A stretch of DNA of 64,000 bases from Kaistella flava (ex Peng et al. 2021). Its GTDB lineage: Bacteria > Bacteroidota > Bacteroidia > Flavobacteriales > Weeksellaceae. The stretch is from positions 248,001-312,000 of the forward strand of contig NZ_CP040442.1 of NCBI RefSeq assembly GCF_015191005.1, written 5' to 3'. Positions within the stretch are counted from its first letter, which is position 1; every line of letters starts with the position of its first letter. The translations under genes and the position numbers were made by a program. A model generated the notes under the pieces. That model was not told the origin of the DNA, searched no databases, and saw only the letters and a program-made list of their open reading frames with translations. This document shows positions 19,373 through 29,330 of the stretch, in pieces.

Positions 19373-20011
19373 ATGGAAAACAGAAAATATATCAAGATAG
19401 GAGTTGCCGGACCGGTAGGATCAGGAAAAACAGCTTTATTAGAACGTTTAAGCAGAAAAATGTTTGGTGATTATGATCTTGGCGTAATTACCAATGATAT
19501 TTATACCAAAGAAGATGCGGAATTTATGGCGAAAAATAGTCTTTTGCCACCTGAGAGAATTATCGGAGTAGAAACTGGAGGTTGCCCGCACACTGCGATT
19601 CGGGAAGATGCAAGTATGAATTTGGAAGCAGTAGATGAGTTAGCAGGTCGTTTCCCTGAAATTGAAATGATCCTAATTGAAAGCGGTGGTGATAATCTAT
19701 CAGCTACATTCAGTCCAGATTTAGCAGACGTAAGTATCTTTATTATTGACGTTGCTGAAGGTGAGAAAATCCCTAGAAAAGGAGGACCTGGAATTACCCG
19801 TTCAGATCTTTTAATCATTAATAAAATAGATCTTGCGCCGTACGTGGGAGCTAGTCTTGAAGTAATGGAAAATGACGCCAGAAGAATGAGAAATGGAAGT
19901 CCTTTCATATTTACCAATCTTAAAACTGATGAAGGTTTAGATAGCGTGATTGGATGGATTAAAAAATATGCGTTGCTCGAGGATGTTGAAGAACCAAATC
20001 TTGTAAGATAG
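19373..20011 (+). CDS. ureG: Urease accessory GTPase UreG
   Basis: UreG is the GTPase that drives nickel delivery to urease. From the ATG at 19373 it is 212 residues, the normal length. An upstream in-frame start at 19286 would overlap ureF and add an untypical leader. Motifs are the P-loop [14 protein letters not shown], the metal-binding [13 protein letters not shown] with its conserved Cys-Pro-His, [13 protein letters not shown], and the guanine-specificity motif [12 protein letters not shown]. The next gene begins at the base after its stop codon. Confidence 0.97.
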   Translation: MENRKYIKIGVAGPVGSGKTALLERLSRKMFGDYDLGVITNDIYTKEDAEFMAKNSLLPPERIIGVETGGCPHTAIREDASMNLEAVDELAGRFPEIEMILIESGGDNLSATFSPDLADVSIFIIDVAEGEKIPRKGGPGITRSDLLIINKIDLAPYVGASLEVMENDARRMRNGSPFIFTNLKTDEGLDSVIGWIKKYALLEDVEEPNLVR

Positions 20012-20800
20012 ATGGACTGCCATTTAAATTTAACCTGCGGATTCAAAAACGGAAAGTCATATGTAAAAGACCTTTACGTAACCCTGCCTTTCCGTGTAGT
20101 TTCTGTAGGACAGCGTAAAACGGATAACAAACTCTATCAAATGATCATGAGTTCATCTCCGGGAATTCTGGATGGAGACCATTATCATTTAGATATTTCA
20201 CTGGAAAAAGGAACAGCTCTTCAACTGCAGTCGCAGTCTTACCAAAGGTTGTTCAATATGAAAGATAAAGCTTTGCAGGAAATTAATGTCTCGATGGAGG
20301 ATGATACTTCTTTTGCCTACGTTCCACATCCGGTAGTTCCGCATGAAGATTCCAATTTTAAAAGTGAGGCCAAAGTTCATATCGGAAATAACAGTCAGAT
20401 TGTGATTAGCGAGATTATTACGTGCGGTAGAAAACATTACGGAGAAGTTTTTAAATTAAAACGCTTCCAAAATTTAATGGAAATTTATCACAACAATAAA
20501 TTAATCATTAAAGATAACGTACTGATTCAGCCAGATTTGATTCCGATTAAAAGTATCGGAAATCTGGAACAGTACACACATCAGGGAACGCTAATTTTTT
20601 ACAGTACTAAAGATGAGTTGAAAACTGGAGAACTGATCGAAAGAATTCTTAAAGATGCAGAAGCTCATCATGAAGAAATGGAGATCGGAATATCAACCAT
20701 GGAAAACAACGGTTTTGTGGTGAGAGGATTAGGACATGGTGGAGAAGTAATGTATAATTTCTTCGTTCATATTCAGGAAATTCTTTGGGCATTAGATTAA
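20012..20800 (+). CDS. ureD: Urease accessory protein UreD
   Basis: UreD (also called UreH in some species) is the scaffold that binds apo-urease and, with UreF, channels nickel from UreG. It has 262 residues. Recognisable parts are the LPFRVVSVGQ segment, SSSPGILDGDHYHLDISLEKGTALQLQSQSYQRLF, and HPVVPHEDSNF leading to EIITCGRKHYGEVFKL. It starts directly at the ureG stop and ends 15 nt before the permease gene. Confidence 0.95.
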   Translation: MDCHLNLTCGFKNGKSYVKDLYVTLPFRVVSVGQRKTDNKLYQMIMSSSPGILDGDHYHLDISLEKGTALQLQSQSYQRLFNMKDKALQEINVSMEDDTSFAYVPHPVVPHEDSNFKSEAKVHIGNNSQIVISEIITCGRKHYGEVFKLKRFQNLMEIYHNNKLIIKDNVLIQPDLIPIKSIGNLEQYTHQGTLIFYSTKDELKTGELIERILKDAEAHHEEMEIGISTMENNGFVVRGLGHGGEVMYNFFVHIQEILWALD

Positions 20801-20815
20801 AAAAATAATTAATAA

Positions 20816-21517
20816 ATGGACAGCACAATTTGGGCACTTTTATTGAGTGCAATATCAATAAGTTTTATACATACCGCCTCCGGGCCTGATCATTATCTGC
20901 CTTTTATCGTTCTGTCAAAATCGAAAAACTGGAGCGGTATAAAGACTGCAATGTTAACGGTAGTTTGCGGATTTGGTCACGTGATGAGTTCTTTGGTGCT
21001 GGGATTTATCGGCGTTTTCTTAGGTTGGCAGCTCAATAAAATTTCTTGGTTTCAGGATCTGAGAGGAAACTTTTCGGGCTGGGCATTGCTGACTTTTGGT
21101 GCGATCTATCTTATTTATGGAATCGTTCAGGCAATTCGAAACAGACCGCACAAGCATTTCGATGTAATGGGAGATGATGTTTACGTTTTTGAACATAATC
21201 ATGGCGAAGTGGTAAGACCTCAGAACAGAATAAAAGTAACACCGTTTGTTCTTTTTATGATTTTTGTAATGGGACCAAGTGAACCTTTAATTCCATTGCT
21301 TTTTTATTCCGGAGTGAAACATTCCATGACAGAAATCTTTGTTTTAGTAAGTTCTTTTACAATTACTACGGTTTTAACAATGTTGGGAATGGTTCTGTTG
21401 GGTCGCTATGGTTACTCATCATTATTTAATACAGAAAAATTAGAACGCTATATGGGAGTGGTAAGTGGAGCTGTAGTAACTTTGTGCGGAATCGGAATGG
21501 TTTTCTTGGGATGGTAA
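20816..21517 (+). CDS. UreH/NicO-like nickel permease
   Basis: This 233-residue protein has about six transmembrane helices. It carries an N-terminal HTASGPDHYLPF motif, a variant of the histidine-aspartate signature that nickel/cobalt transporters of the NicO and UreH groups place in an early helix. A cytoplasmic loop contains several histidines (RPHKHFD, FEHNHGEV). A second conserved spot is FVMGPSEPLIPLLFY. It lies 15 nt after ureD. It most likely imports nickel across the inner membrane for urease maturation. The group has also been annotated more loosely as sulfite-exporter-like; context favours nickel. Confidence 0.8.
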   Translation: MDSTIWALLLSAISISFIHTASGPDHYLPFIVLSKSKNWSGIKTAMLTVVCGFGHVMSSLVLGFIGVFLGWQLNKISWFQDLRGNFSGWALLTFGAIYLIYGIVQAIRNRPHKHFDVMGDDVYVFEHNHGEVVRPQNRIKVTPFVLFMIFVMGPSEPLIPLLFYSGVKHSMTEIFVLVSSFTITTVLTMLGMVLLGRYGYSSLFNTEKLERYMGVVSGAVVTLCGIGMVFLGW

Positions 21518-21657
21518 TGAACCTTTTTAATTTCAGAAAATTTGACCTAAAATAAGCTGAATAATTCATCATTTATTAATTAAAACCTCAACGTTTCAAA
21601 TCTTATTTAAATCTCAACTTAGTACACTTTACGCTGTACATTATACAACAAACAATT

Positions 21658-22557
21658 ATGGACAAATATTTCGAAAAAGTACCTTTTATAGACAATGTTC
21701 TAAAGGGAATCGGGCAGATTATGCTGCAGGAAAACAGATGGACCGGCCTTTTATTTCTCATCGGTATTTTTATGGGAAGCTGGCAGGGTGGTATTGCCGT
21801 TTTGTTATCTACTGGCGCCGGAACTTTCATCGCCATGAAACTGAATTATGACAAATCTGAAATTGACGCAGGTTTATACGGTTTCAGTGCAGCATTGGTG
21901 GGCGTTGCCTTATCTTTTATATTTCAAACGACCTTATTGGTGTGGATTCTTATTATCATCGGTGGAGCCTTGGCAAGTATCATCCAACATTTTTTTATCA
22001 AGAGAAAAATTCCGGTATTTACTTTTCCTTTTATTATTATCACCTGGATCGTAGTTTTTGCGTTGCACCATTTTACGCAAATCCCACCGTCGGATATGAT
22101 AAGTGCAAAAATAGAAACGGTGGATTATGATGATTTTATTACCAGTATTAGTGGGTTTGGCGAAGTAATCTTTCAGGGCAGCTTATTTTCGGGGATTATT
22201 TTCTTTATCGCCGTTTTTATCAATTCTCCTGCTGCCGCACTTTATGGTTTGGCCGGATCGCTATTGGCATCCTCTATTTCTCATTTTAATGGGGAATCAA
22301 TTGATGAAATTCACATGGGACTATTTGGTTTTAATGCCGTACTTTCGGCAATTGTTTTTTCAGGCTTCAAAAAAGCAGATGGTTTTTGGGTGCTTATTGC
22401 AGTAGTAATTACCGTTGCAGTTGATGATTTATTAATTGACTTTGAGGTTCTTAGTCCGGTAGGTGGAGTGCTTACTTTTCCTTTTGTTGTTGGGACCTGG
22501 ATTACGCTTCTTATACAAAAAGGAATTATTCCATTAAAAAAAATGATTGTTAAATAA
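21658..22557 (+). CDS. Urea transporter (UT family channel)
   Basis: This 299-residue membrane protein has about ten hydrophobic helices in two repeated halves, as in the UT urea-channel family. Each half carries the LYGF/LFGFNA type motif: EIDAGLYGFSAALVGVAL in the first and EIHMGLFGFNAVLSAIV in the second. It would let urea cross the inner membrane so that cytoplasmic urease can use it. It is 140 nt downstream of the nickel permease, in line with the cluster, and 12 nt before the TonB receptor gene. Confidence 0.9.
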   Translation: MDKYFEKVPFIDNVLKGIGQIMLQENRWTGLLFLIGIFMGSWQGGIAVLLSTGAGTFIAMKLNYDKSEIDAGLYGFSAALVGVALSFIFQTTLLVWILIIIGGALASIIQHFFIKRKIPVFTFPFIIITWIVVFALHHFTQIPPSDMISAKIETVDYDDFITSISGFGEVIFQGSLFSGIIFFIAVFINSPAAALYGLAGSLLASSISHFNGESIDEIHMGLFGFNAVLSAIVFSGFKKADGFWVLIAVVITVAVDDLLIDFEVLSPVGGVLTFPFVVGTWITLLIQKGIIPLKKMIVK

Positions 22558-22569
22558 TTAAAAAATAGG

Positions 22570-24822
22570 ATGAAGTTTAATAAAGCAGCTATTGTTTTTC
22601 TTGCAGTTTCTCTTAACGGAGTAATCTCTGCACAGGAGAAAATCACAGAAAAACAGATCGTAGTTAAAGATGCAGACGAAAAAACTCCGATTTCAGGAGT
22701 CTTGCTTCAATATAATCAAGGCACCAGTCATGAACATTCAGCGACCGACGGATCTTTCAAATTTTCTTTAAAATCATTACCGGATACTCTTGTAATCAGT
22801 CATCCAGGTTATGACGATGTGAAATGGATTGTTCAGGATAATGAAGCTAAAAATAATGTTATTTTTATGCAGCATAAACCTTTTCAGATCTCGGAAGTAG
22901 CTATTAATCACAGTTCCTTTTTATCGGCAATTACCAAGGTTGATCTTAATAAATCTCCAGTAAATTCCGCGCAGGATTTACTCCGTAAAGTACCGGGATT
23001 GTTTATTGCGCAGCACGCAGGTGGAGGGAAAGCAGAACAGCTTTTTTTAAGAGGTTTTGATGCTGACCACGGAACAGATGTAAGCGTTAATGTAGATGGA
23101 ATGCCTGTAAATATTGTTTCCCATGCACATGGACAGGGATATTCTGATTTACACTTTGTGATTCCTGAAACCGTTAACAATATTGATTTTGGAAAAGGAG
23201 CTTATTACATGGATCGCGGTGATTTTGATACTGCCGGTTATGTTGATTTTCAAACGTATAACAGGTTGAAAAATAGCATGGTGAAATTAGAAGGCGGCTC
23301 TTTTAATTCCAAAAGAATATTAGGAATGTTTAATATTCTAAACGATGAAACAGGTAGAAAAGGCGCTTATATTGCAACGGAATATAATTATGCCGATGGG
23401 CCTTTCGATGTAAAACAGAACTTTAACAGAGTCAATATTTTCGGTAAATATAACCAATGGTTGACCGATAACGATTATTTTAATCTTCAGTTTTCTACCT
23501 TTAATTCCAGCTGGAATGCTTCCGGACAAATCCCTGAACGTGCTGTTGATGAAGGAATCATAGATCGATGGGGAAGTATTGATCCTACAGAAGGAGGAAA
23601 AACTTCTCGTACTAATCTTCAGATGAATTATAAACATATCATTTCACCGTCTGAACAAATCGATGCGATGGCTTGGTATTCAAAATATAATTTTAATCTC
23701 TATTCCGATTTTACTTTTTATTTACACGATAAAGATAACGGTGATGAAATTCAACAAACCGACGGCAGAAATATTTATGGTACAGAGGTAAAGTATACGA
23801 AGAATTTTACTCTTAATAATGGTACAGTTGACTGGATTTCCGGAGTTGGTTTTAGAAACGATGATATTAATACATTGCAGTTGAATCACGTTTATCACAG
23901 AGATTTGTTGCTCGATCGTCTTTCGAATGTTACCGGAACAGAAACCAATCTTCATGCTTTTTCCGGCTTAATCTGGAAAACAGGAAAATGGACCGTGAAT
24001 CCTGCTTTAAGAGTGGATCACTTTATTTTCAATATGCATGATTTATTGAATATCGATCAGCTTCCTTCCGGACAATCTGATGAAGCAACAAGAGTGAGTC
24101 CTAAATTAAATTTCTCCTATGCGGTCAATGACAATGTATTGTGGTTCTTAAAAACTGGAATGGGTTTTCACTCCAATGATATAAGAGTAGTTGTACAGGA
24201 AAACGGAGACAAAATATTGCCCTATTCCGTAGGTGGAGATTTGGGAGTACGGTTACATCCTTTCAAATCATTGATCATTACGCCAACTTTGTGGTATATG
24301 TCTTTACAACAGGAATTTGTTTATGTTGGAGACGATGCAGTTGTCGAACCTTCAGGCAGATCCAGACGTTACGGTGCTGATCTTGGCATCCGCTTTCAGC
24401 CGTTGCAGAATATTTATATTAATGCTGATTTTAATTATTCTCACGCAAGATTCGTAGACGAAGAAAAAGGACAAGATTATGTGCCGCTCGCTCCAGTAAT
24501 CACGAGTACAGGATCTGTAAACTGGGATTTTCTAAATGGTTTTTCTTTAGGGCTTCAGTACCGCTATTTAGGTGCCAGACCTGCCGACGAAGAAGACGGT
24601 ATCCGCACAAAAGCGTATTTCGTTAATGATTTAATGCTTTCTTATAACCGTCCAAAATGGGGCGCTAATCTACAAGCGAATAACCTTTTTAACGTCAACT
24701 GGAATGAAGCGCAATTCGCGACCGAAACCCAGTTGAGGAACGAACAGCAATCTGTTACAGATTTAACATATACGCCAGGAAACCCATTCGGAATAAAAAT
24801 GGGAGTTTATTACAAGTTTTAA
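22570..24822 (+). CDS. TonB-dependent receptor, probable nickel uptake
   Basis: This 750-residue outer-membrane receptor has a signal peptide (cleavage after about 23), a carboxypeptidase-regulatory-like domain (about 30-105), a plug domain (about 115-230) and a 22-strand barrel ending in GVYYKF. The plug is rich in His and Asp: FDADHGTDVSVNV, VNIVSHAHGQGYSDLHFV. This looks like a metal-binding set. It starts 12 nt after the urea channel and precedes the AraC-type regulator. I infer that it imports nickel, perhaps as a chelate, to feed the nickel permease. The substrate is inferred from context and composition, not from a diagnostic motif. Confidence 0.85.
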   Translation: MKFNKAAIVFLAVSLNGVISAQEKITEKQIVVKDADEKTPISGVLLQYNQGTSHEHSATDGSFKFSLKSLPDTLVISHPGYDDVKWIVQDNEAKNNVIFMQHKPFQISEVAINHSSFLSAITKVDLNKSPVNSAQDLLRKVPGLFIAQHAGGGKAEQLFLRGFDADHGTDVSVNVDGMPVNIVSHAHGQGYSDLHFVIPETVNNIDFGKGAYYMDRGDFDTAGYVDFQTYNRLKNSMVKLEGGSFNSKRILGMFNILNDETGRKGAYIATEYNYADGPFDVKQNFNRVNIFGKYNQWLTDNDYFNLQFSTFNSSWNASGQIPERAVDEGIIDRWGSIDPTEGGKTSRTNLQMNYKHIISPSEQIDAMAWYSKYNFNLYSDFTFYLHDKDNGDEIQQTDGRNIYGTEVKYTKNFTLNNGTVDWISGVGFRNDDINTLQLNHVYHRDLLLDRLSNVTGTETNLHAFSGLIWKTGKWTVNPALRVDHFIFNMHDLLNIDQLPSGQSDEATRVSPKLNFSYAVNDNVLWFLKTGMGFHSNDIRVVVQENGDKILPYSVGGDLGVRLHPFKSLIITPTLWYMSLQQEFVYVGDDAVVEPSGRSRRYGADLGIRFQPLQNIYINADFNYSHARFVDEEKGQDYVPLAPVITSTGSVNWDFLNGFSLGLQYRYLGARPADEEDGIRTKAYFVNDLMLSYNRPKWGANLQANNLFNVNWNEAQFATETQLRNEQQSVTDLTYTPGNPFGIKMGVYYKF

Positions 24823-24889
24823 GATCAGGTACTGATTTATTTCCAGCACTAAATTTGTATTTATTTTTTTTAAAACTATAAATAAAGGA

Positions 24890-25780
24890 ATGGAGGTATT
24901 ATCCAGTTTTAATTATAAAAAACTATTTCTGCTCAATATCACCGAGAAGATATTGGCTAATAATGCAGAAATCCAACTTTACCGGCTTGAGAATTATCTT
25001 AAAGGAATTCTCATGCCGGTAATTCCTTATCGTACCACCTTTAATTTTATCATCTTTATTACCAAAGGCCATATCAAGCAATACTTGGATAATAAAGAAT
25101 ATGATGCCGAGAAAGGCGATGTCATTTTAATCCAGCAGGGAATTATTACGGCAACCATCGAATTGTCAGATGATATTGAAGGTTTTTTTCTGGTATACGA
25201 AAATAGCATTCTGTCTGAACAGGAACTTCCAAAGCATAAAACAAGTATCTTTTTTATGACGCCTTTCCGGACGTTGGACAGTCTAACTTACGGAACGATT
25301 ACCCAGCTTCTTGTCATCATGGAACAGGAATTTTTGCTGAATAATTTGGATGTCAATGAAGTGTTGATCACCATGCTTCATCTTATTTTAATTAAAATGC
25401 TTCATACCGACTTAAGCAGCGTCCGCAAATCATCCACCCGTCCGATGGAACTGTCATTGCAGTTTCGGGATCTTTTATTTAAGTACCACGTAGTTGAAAA
25501 AAGAGTAGCTTTTTATGCCGATAAGCTTTCCGTTACAGAAAATTATCTTAATAAATGTGTCAAGAATGTGACCCAGAAATCACCCAAACAGTGTCTCAGC
25601 GAAATGGATGTTAATTACAGCAAGGTGCTTCTTCATTCAAGTAAAGATATCGCCGAGATTGCTTATGAACTCAATTTTCATACTGCTTCTCACTTTACGC
25701 AGCTTTTTAAAAAGATTGCCGGGATTACTCCGAAAGAATACAGAGCGCAGTTTCTGAATAATAAAGGAATTGTATCATAA
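24890..25780 (+). CDS. AraC-family transcriptional regulator
   Basis: This 296-residue protein has an N-terminal cupin-like sensing domain (about 35-150) and a C-terminal AraC helix-turn-helix pair (about 195-290). The second HTH has the family signature IAEIAYELNFHTASHFTQLFKKIAGITPKEYRAQ. It is 67 nt downstream of the receptor and the last gene in the row, so it is a good candidate regulator of the urease and nickel-uptake genes. The effector could be urea, nickel or nitrogen status; the sequence does not say which. Confidence 0.88.
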   Translation: MEVLSSFNYKKLFLLNITEKILANNAEIQLYRLENYLKGILMPVIPYRTTFNFIIFITKGHIKQYLDNKEYDAEKGDVILIQQGIITATIELSDDIEGFFLVYENSILSEQELPKHKTSIFFMTPFRTLDSLTYGTITQLLVIMEQEFLLNNLDVNEVLITMLHLILIKMLHTDLSSVRKSSTRPMELSLQFRDLLFKYHVVEKRVAFYADKLSVTENYLNKCVKNVTQKSPKQCLSEMDVNYSKVLLHSSKDIAEIAYELNFHTASHFTQLFKKIAGITPKEYRAQFLNNKGIVS

Positions 25781-25858
25781 ATTGTTTTTAGTTTTCAAGA
25801 ATTTTATGAGCAGCTTGATTCGAAAGAATCTACATTTCAGTCAGATTCTCTCTATTTC

Positions 25859-25908
25859 AAAATTGAATTAAAAGCCGATTTTTATTATTCGGCTTTTAAT
25901 TCAATTTT
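25859..25908. terminator. Bidirectional terminator, AraC gene and topB
   Basis: A long stem pairs AATTGAATTAAAAGCCGA (25861-25878) with TCGGCTTTTAATTCAATT (25889-25906). It can serve the plus-strand regulator gene. It overlaps the last codons and stop of topB, so the hairpin is partly coding. Confidence 0.7.
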
Positions 25909-27999
25909 GAAATCATCTGTTAAGCGTAAAACCCCTTCAACTAAACTTTCCGGATGTTCTGTAAACCCTTTGAGCTTACTAGATTTTCCTTTGGTAATAA
26001 TATCCTGAATCTGTTTTTCGGTCAGCTTTTTTCCAAACAAAACGAAAGGAACTTTAAAGCCACAACCTTTGTAATTCGAACAACCAATGGCAGTTTTACC
26101 TTTCATTAATTTGTTTTCTTTACACTTTGGACAATCTTCCTCTTCCCAAATAATCGTCGTAATTTTTCGCGGAGTTGGTTCTTTCTTTTCTTTGGGTTTT
26201 ACTTCTTCCTGAAAGGAGATAACTTTTGCTTTTTCATTAATAACGTTTCGCGTTAACTCGGTTACCATCGTAATCAGCTCCTCTTTAAATTGATTCGCCT
26301 CATATTCACCACGCTCAATTTTTCTTAATTTAAATTCCCATTCACCTGTTAATTCCGGGCTTTTTAGCAATTCATCCTGAATAGTATCAATCAAATCAAC
26401 GCCGGTAGAAGTCGCAAAAATGTTTTTCTTTTTCCGCTCGATATATTTTCTTCTGAACAAAGTTTCAATAATATTAGCTCGGGTAGAAGGTCTTCCAATA
26501 CCATTGTTTTTCATCATCTCGCGCAGTTCTTCATCATCGACTTGTTTCCCTGCAGTTTCCATGGCACGTAGTAAAGTTGCTTCCGTATAAGCTTTTGGCG
26601 GACTGGTTTTTCCCTGATGAATCAATGGTTTGTGTGGACCTTTTTCGCCTGCTTTAAATTCCGGAATCGTTTGCTCTTCGTCTTTGTCCTTCTTTTCGGT
26701 ATCGTCTTTTTCTTTAATATAAACTTCGCGCCAACCCAATTCCAGAATTTGTCTTCCAGTCGTTTTAAAAGGAATTGTTCCAACTTGTCCTTCCACCAAA
26801 GTATTTGAAATTTTACATTCCGGATAAAAAACAGCAATAAACCGTTTGGCTACCAAATCATAAATTAATTTTTCTTCTCGGCTTAAACTGGAAGATGGCG
26901 GAATCTCTGTCGGAATGATTGCATGGTGATCGGTGACTTTCGTATCATCAAAAACCGCTTTCGATTTTGGAATCGGTTGAGCCAAAATTGGCGCCGTCAA
27001 TTCACTGTAAAAATTCATGCTTTGAAGAATTCCGGGAATCTTCGGATATAAACTTTCAGAAAGGTAAGTAGTATCAACTCTCGGATAAGTCGTATGTTTC
27101 TTTTCGTATAAACTCTGAATATACTTCAATGTATTCTCCGCAGAAAAACCGAATTTTCTATTGGCTTCAACCTGTAAAGCCGTCAAATCAAAGAGTCGTG
27201 GATTTTTTTCTTTCCCTTCTTTAATTTCAAAAGAGACAATTTCAAAAAGATTTTGTTTTAAATACTCTAAACCTTTCTCCGCTTTTTCTTTCGTTTTTAA
27301 ACGGTCGATTGCTGCATTGAAAATAACGTCTCGGTATTTGGTTTTCAGTTCCCAATATTCCTCCGTGTTAAAGGCATCGATTTCTTTTTGCCGCTGAACA
27401 ATCATCGCAAGAGTAGGCGTTTGAACACGCCCAATCGAAAGGACACTTTTATTTCCACCAAATTTTCGGGTGAATAAACGGGTGGCGTTAATTCCTAAAA
27501 GCCAGTCGCCAATCGCACGTGCATTTCCGGCTTGATATAGATTGAGATAATCTTCTGCAGGTTTTAAATTGGCAAAACCTTCTTTGATGGCTTCTTCGGT
27601 TAGTGAAGAAATCCATAATCTTTTCGTGGGTTTTCTACATTTCGCTTTGTGCAAAACCCAACGCTGTATCACTTCTCCTTCTTGCCCAGCATCACCACAG
27701 TTAATGACCTCCTCACAATCTGCAACTAATTTCTCAATGATTTTAAATTGCCTTTCAACGCCAGCGTTTTCTATTAATTTAATTCCAAACGGATTTGGAA
27801 TAATAGGAAGTGTGAATAAATTCCAGGATTTAAGATGCGGACTGTAATCATGCGGTTCTTTCAGCGTACAAAGATGTCCAAACGTCCATGTTACCCAATA
27901 GCCATTGCCTTCAAAATAGCCTTGCTTGGGAACATCAGCTCCTAAAACTTTGGCAATATCCCGGGCAACACTTGGCTTTTCAGCAATACATAATTTCAT
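25885..27999 (-). CDS. topB: DNA topoisomerase III
   Basis: TopB is a type IA topoisomerase that decatenates DNA and resolves recombination intermediates. It has 704 residues. Domains run from the N-terminal Toprim (MKLCIAEKPSVARDIAKVLGAD, with CGDAGQEGEVIQR) through the catalytic gate with the active-site tyrosine in THTTYPRVDTTYLSES-like sequence near residue 315 and the SIGRVQTPTLAMIVQRQ segment. A C-terminal zinc finger, CPKCKENKLMKGKTAIGC, is followed by a short basic tail. It is a complete housekeeping-type gene with no mobile-element neighbours. Confidence 0.95.
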   Translation of the reverse strand: MKLCIAEKPSVARDIAKVLGADVPKQGYFEGNGYWVTWTFGHLCTLKEPHDYSPHLKSWNLFTLPIIPNPFGIKLIENAGVERQFKIIEKLVADCEEVINCGDAGQEGEVIQRWVLHKAKCRKPTKRLWISSLTEEAIKEGFANLKPAEDYLNLYQAGNARAIGDWLLGINATRLFTRKFGGNKSVLSIGRVQTPTLAMIVQRQKEIDAFNTEEYWELKTKYRDVIFNAAIDRLKTKEKAEKGLEYLKQNLFEIVSFEIKEGKEKNPRLFDLTALQVEANRKFGFSAENTLKYIQSLYEKKHTTYPRVDTTYLSESLYPKIPGILQSMNFYSELTAPILAQPIPKSKAVFDDTKVTDHHAIIPTEIPPSSSLSREEKLIYDLVAKRFIAVFYPECKISNTLVEGQVGTIPFKTTGRQILELGWREVYIKEKDDTEKKDKDEEQTIPEFKAGEKGPHKPLIHQGKTSPPKAYTEATLLRAMETAGKQVDDEELREMMKNNGIGRPSTRANIIETLFRRKYIERKKKNIFATSTGVDLIDTIQDELLKSPELTGEWEFKLRKIERGEYEANQFKEELITMVTELTRNVINEKAKVISFQEEVKPKEKKEPTPRKITTIIWEEEDCPKCKENKLMKGKTAIGCSNYKGCGFKVPFVLFGKKLTEKQIQDIITKGKSSKLKGFTEHPESLVEGVLRLTDDFKIELKAE

Positions 28000-28147
28000 A
28001 GTTCAACTTCATTTTTTGGACGAGCTGCAAATTTCAGTAAATTTTTCTAAACAAAGGGTTGAAATAATGTGAAAAGAATTCTTTCTAATTCTTAAAAAGG
28101 ATTTTGAAAATTGAAATCTTAATGGTGAAAATTAAACTGTACTTTTT

Positions 28148-28231
28148 TAACACCAGTAACACGAATATTCCCACCAATGACACTAATAAATTGTGCTATT
28201 TGTGAAAGTCCATTTGTGTAATTTGTGTTAA
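28148..28231. repeat. Second type of intergenic inverted repeat
   Basis: TTAACACCAGTAACACGAA (28148-28166) is an imperfect reverse complement of TTTGTGTAATTTGTGTTAA (28213-28231). The architecture resembles the elements at 4980-6668 but the end sequence differs. It lies in the 28000-28322 gap, where I see no gene. Confidence 0.5.
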
Positions 28232-28267
28232 AAAAAAGCATCAGGATTAGAAAATACTTTTTTTTTA

Positions 28268-28300
28268 CAAAAAAAACGCTCCCAAAAAATTCAGAAGCGT
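28268..28300 (-). terminator. Rho-independent terminator of the M23 peptidase gene
   Basis: On the minus strand ACGCTTC pairs with GGAGCGT and is followed by a run of eight T. It lies just downstream of the peptidase stop codon. Confidence 0.75.
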
Positions 28301-28322
28301 CCATATTTTAAAATTGATTTTA

Positions 28323-29210
28323 TTACAAGTTCATAAAAAGTTTCGGATTAACCGGCGTATTGTTTTTATGAACTTCGTAATGAAGATGAGGTCCCGTCGA
28401 ACGTCCCGTGTTTCCTGATTTTGCAATCACGTCATTGACCACGACCACATCATTAGCTTTTACCAGGATTTCTGAAAGATGTCCATATAAAGTATCTAAA
28501 CCATTTCCATGAGAAATGATGACGCAGTTTCCGTAACCGCCTTTCACGCCCGCGAAAATTACTTTTCCGGCAGCAGCACTTCGAACATCTGTGCCATAAG
28601 CAACTGCAATGTCTAAACCTTTGTGAAACTGAATTTGATCTTTTTCAGCAGGTAAATTATTTTGATTTGCAAGAACAGGAGTAGATTTAATGACATTTCC
28701 CAAACTGTCTTTTTCTACCACAATTTTCGGGTCTGCTTTTGCCGATGACATCGACGCTAACATGATTGTTTTGTCAGGAATAGGATTTACACGTTTTCCA
28801 AAAAGAGATGAAATATATCCATCAGTCGGAATTCCCAAAGGAACTTGTTGTAATTTTTTCTGCAAATCTACCAAATACTGACTGTAACGATTAGTTTGTT
28901 TTGACAGATAAACCGCATTTGAGATACTGTCTTTAGCAAGCATTTCTATTTTTCCATCCGATAGATTCTTTGAGGCTAAAAAGGAATTGAGCTCTCGAAC
29001 GGTGTTATCTACTAACATCAGATTATTTTTCATTTCCAGATAATCGATGCTGTCTTTTTCAGTTTTAATTGGAACTAAATTCACTTGATACGATTTATCA
29101 TCTTTCTCAGAATATAGTTTTCCGATAAATAAAGCCTGTCCGAAAATAACTAATACCAGTATTCCTAAGATTAAACTGATGTTTTTTTTATTACTTAATA
29201 AGTTCTTCAT
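28323..29210 (-). CDS. M23 family (LytM-type) metallopeptidase
   Basis: This 295-residue cell-envelope protein has one N-terminal membrane anchor (about 12-32), a helical or coiled-coil region (about 60-140), and a C-terminal M23 peptidase domain. Zinc and catalytic motifs are intact: HKGLDIAVAYGTDV (His and Asp), HGNGLDTLYGHLSE and GPHLHYEVHKN. M23 enzymes cut peptidoglycan cross-links; the complete HxxxD and HxH set argues for activity and against an inert EnvC/NlpD-type activator. I start it at 29210; an earlier ATG at 29231 adds seven residues before the anchor. A TAAATTTG box lies upstream. Confidence 0.88.
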   Translation of the reverse strand: MKNLLSNKKNISLILGILVLVIFGQALFIGKLYSEKDDKSYQVNLVPIKTEKDSIDYLEMKNNLMLVDNTVRELNSFLASKNLSDGKIEMLAKDSISNAVYLSKQTNRYSQYLVDLQKKLQQVPLGIPTDGYISSLFGKRVNPIPDKTIMLASMSSAKADPKIVVEKDSLGNVIKSTPVLANQNNLPAEKDQIQFHKGLDIAVAYGTDVRSAAAGKVIFAGVKGGYGNCVIISHGNGLDTLYGHLSEILVKANDVVVVNDVIAKSGNTGRSTGPHLHYEVHKNNTPVNPKLFMNL

Positions 29211-29244
29211 TATTAAAGTCTTGTTGGTCAAAAAATTAAGACTG

Positions 29245-29252
29245 CAAATTTA
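29245..29252 (-). promoter_or_regulatory. Putative -7 box for the M23 peptidase gene
   Basis: TAAATTTG on the minus strand matches TAnnTTTG, 35 nt upstream of the preferred start codon. No clear -33 partner at normal spacing. Confidence 0.35.
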
Positions 29253-29330
29253 TAAAATATTTTTAAAAGCTGTTTTTTCATAAAACAAATGCCTTTTGAT
29301 GATTTACTTCAGTTTATTAGAATACAATTC

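Noticed and set aside
28119..28304. 61-codon minus-strand ORF
   Set aside because: It covers a terminator and an inverted repeat and has low-complexity Phe/Lys composition.
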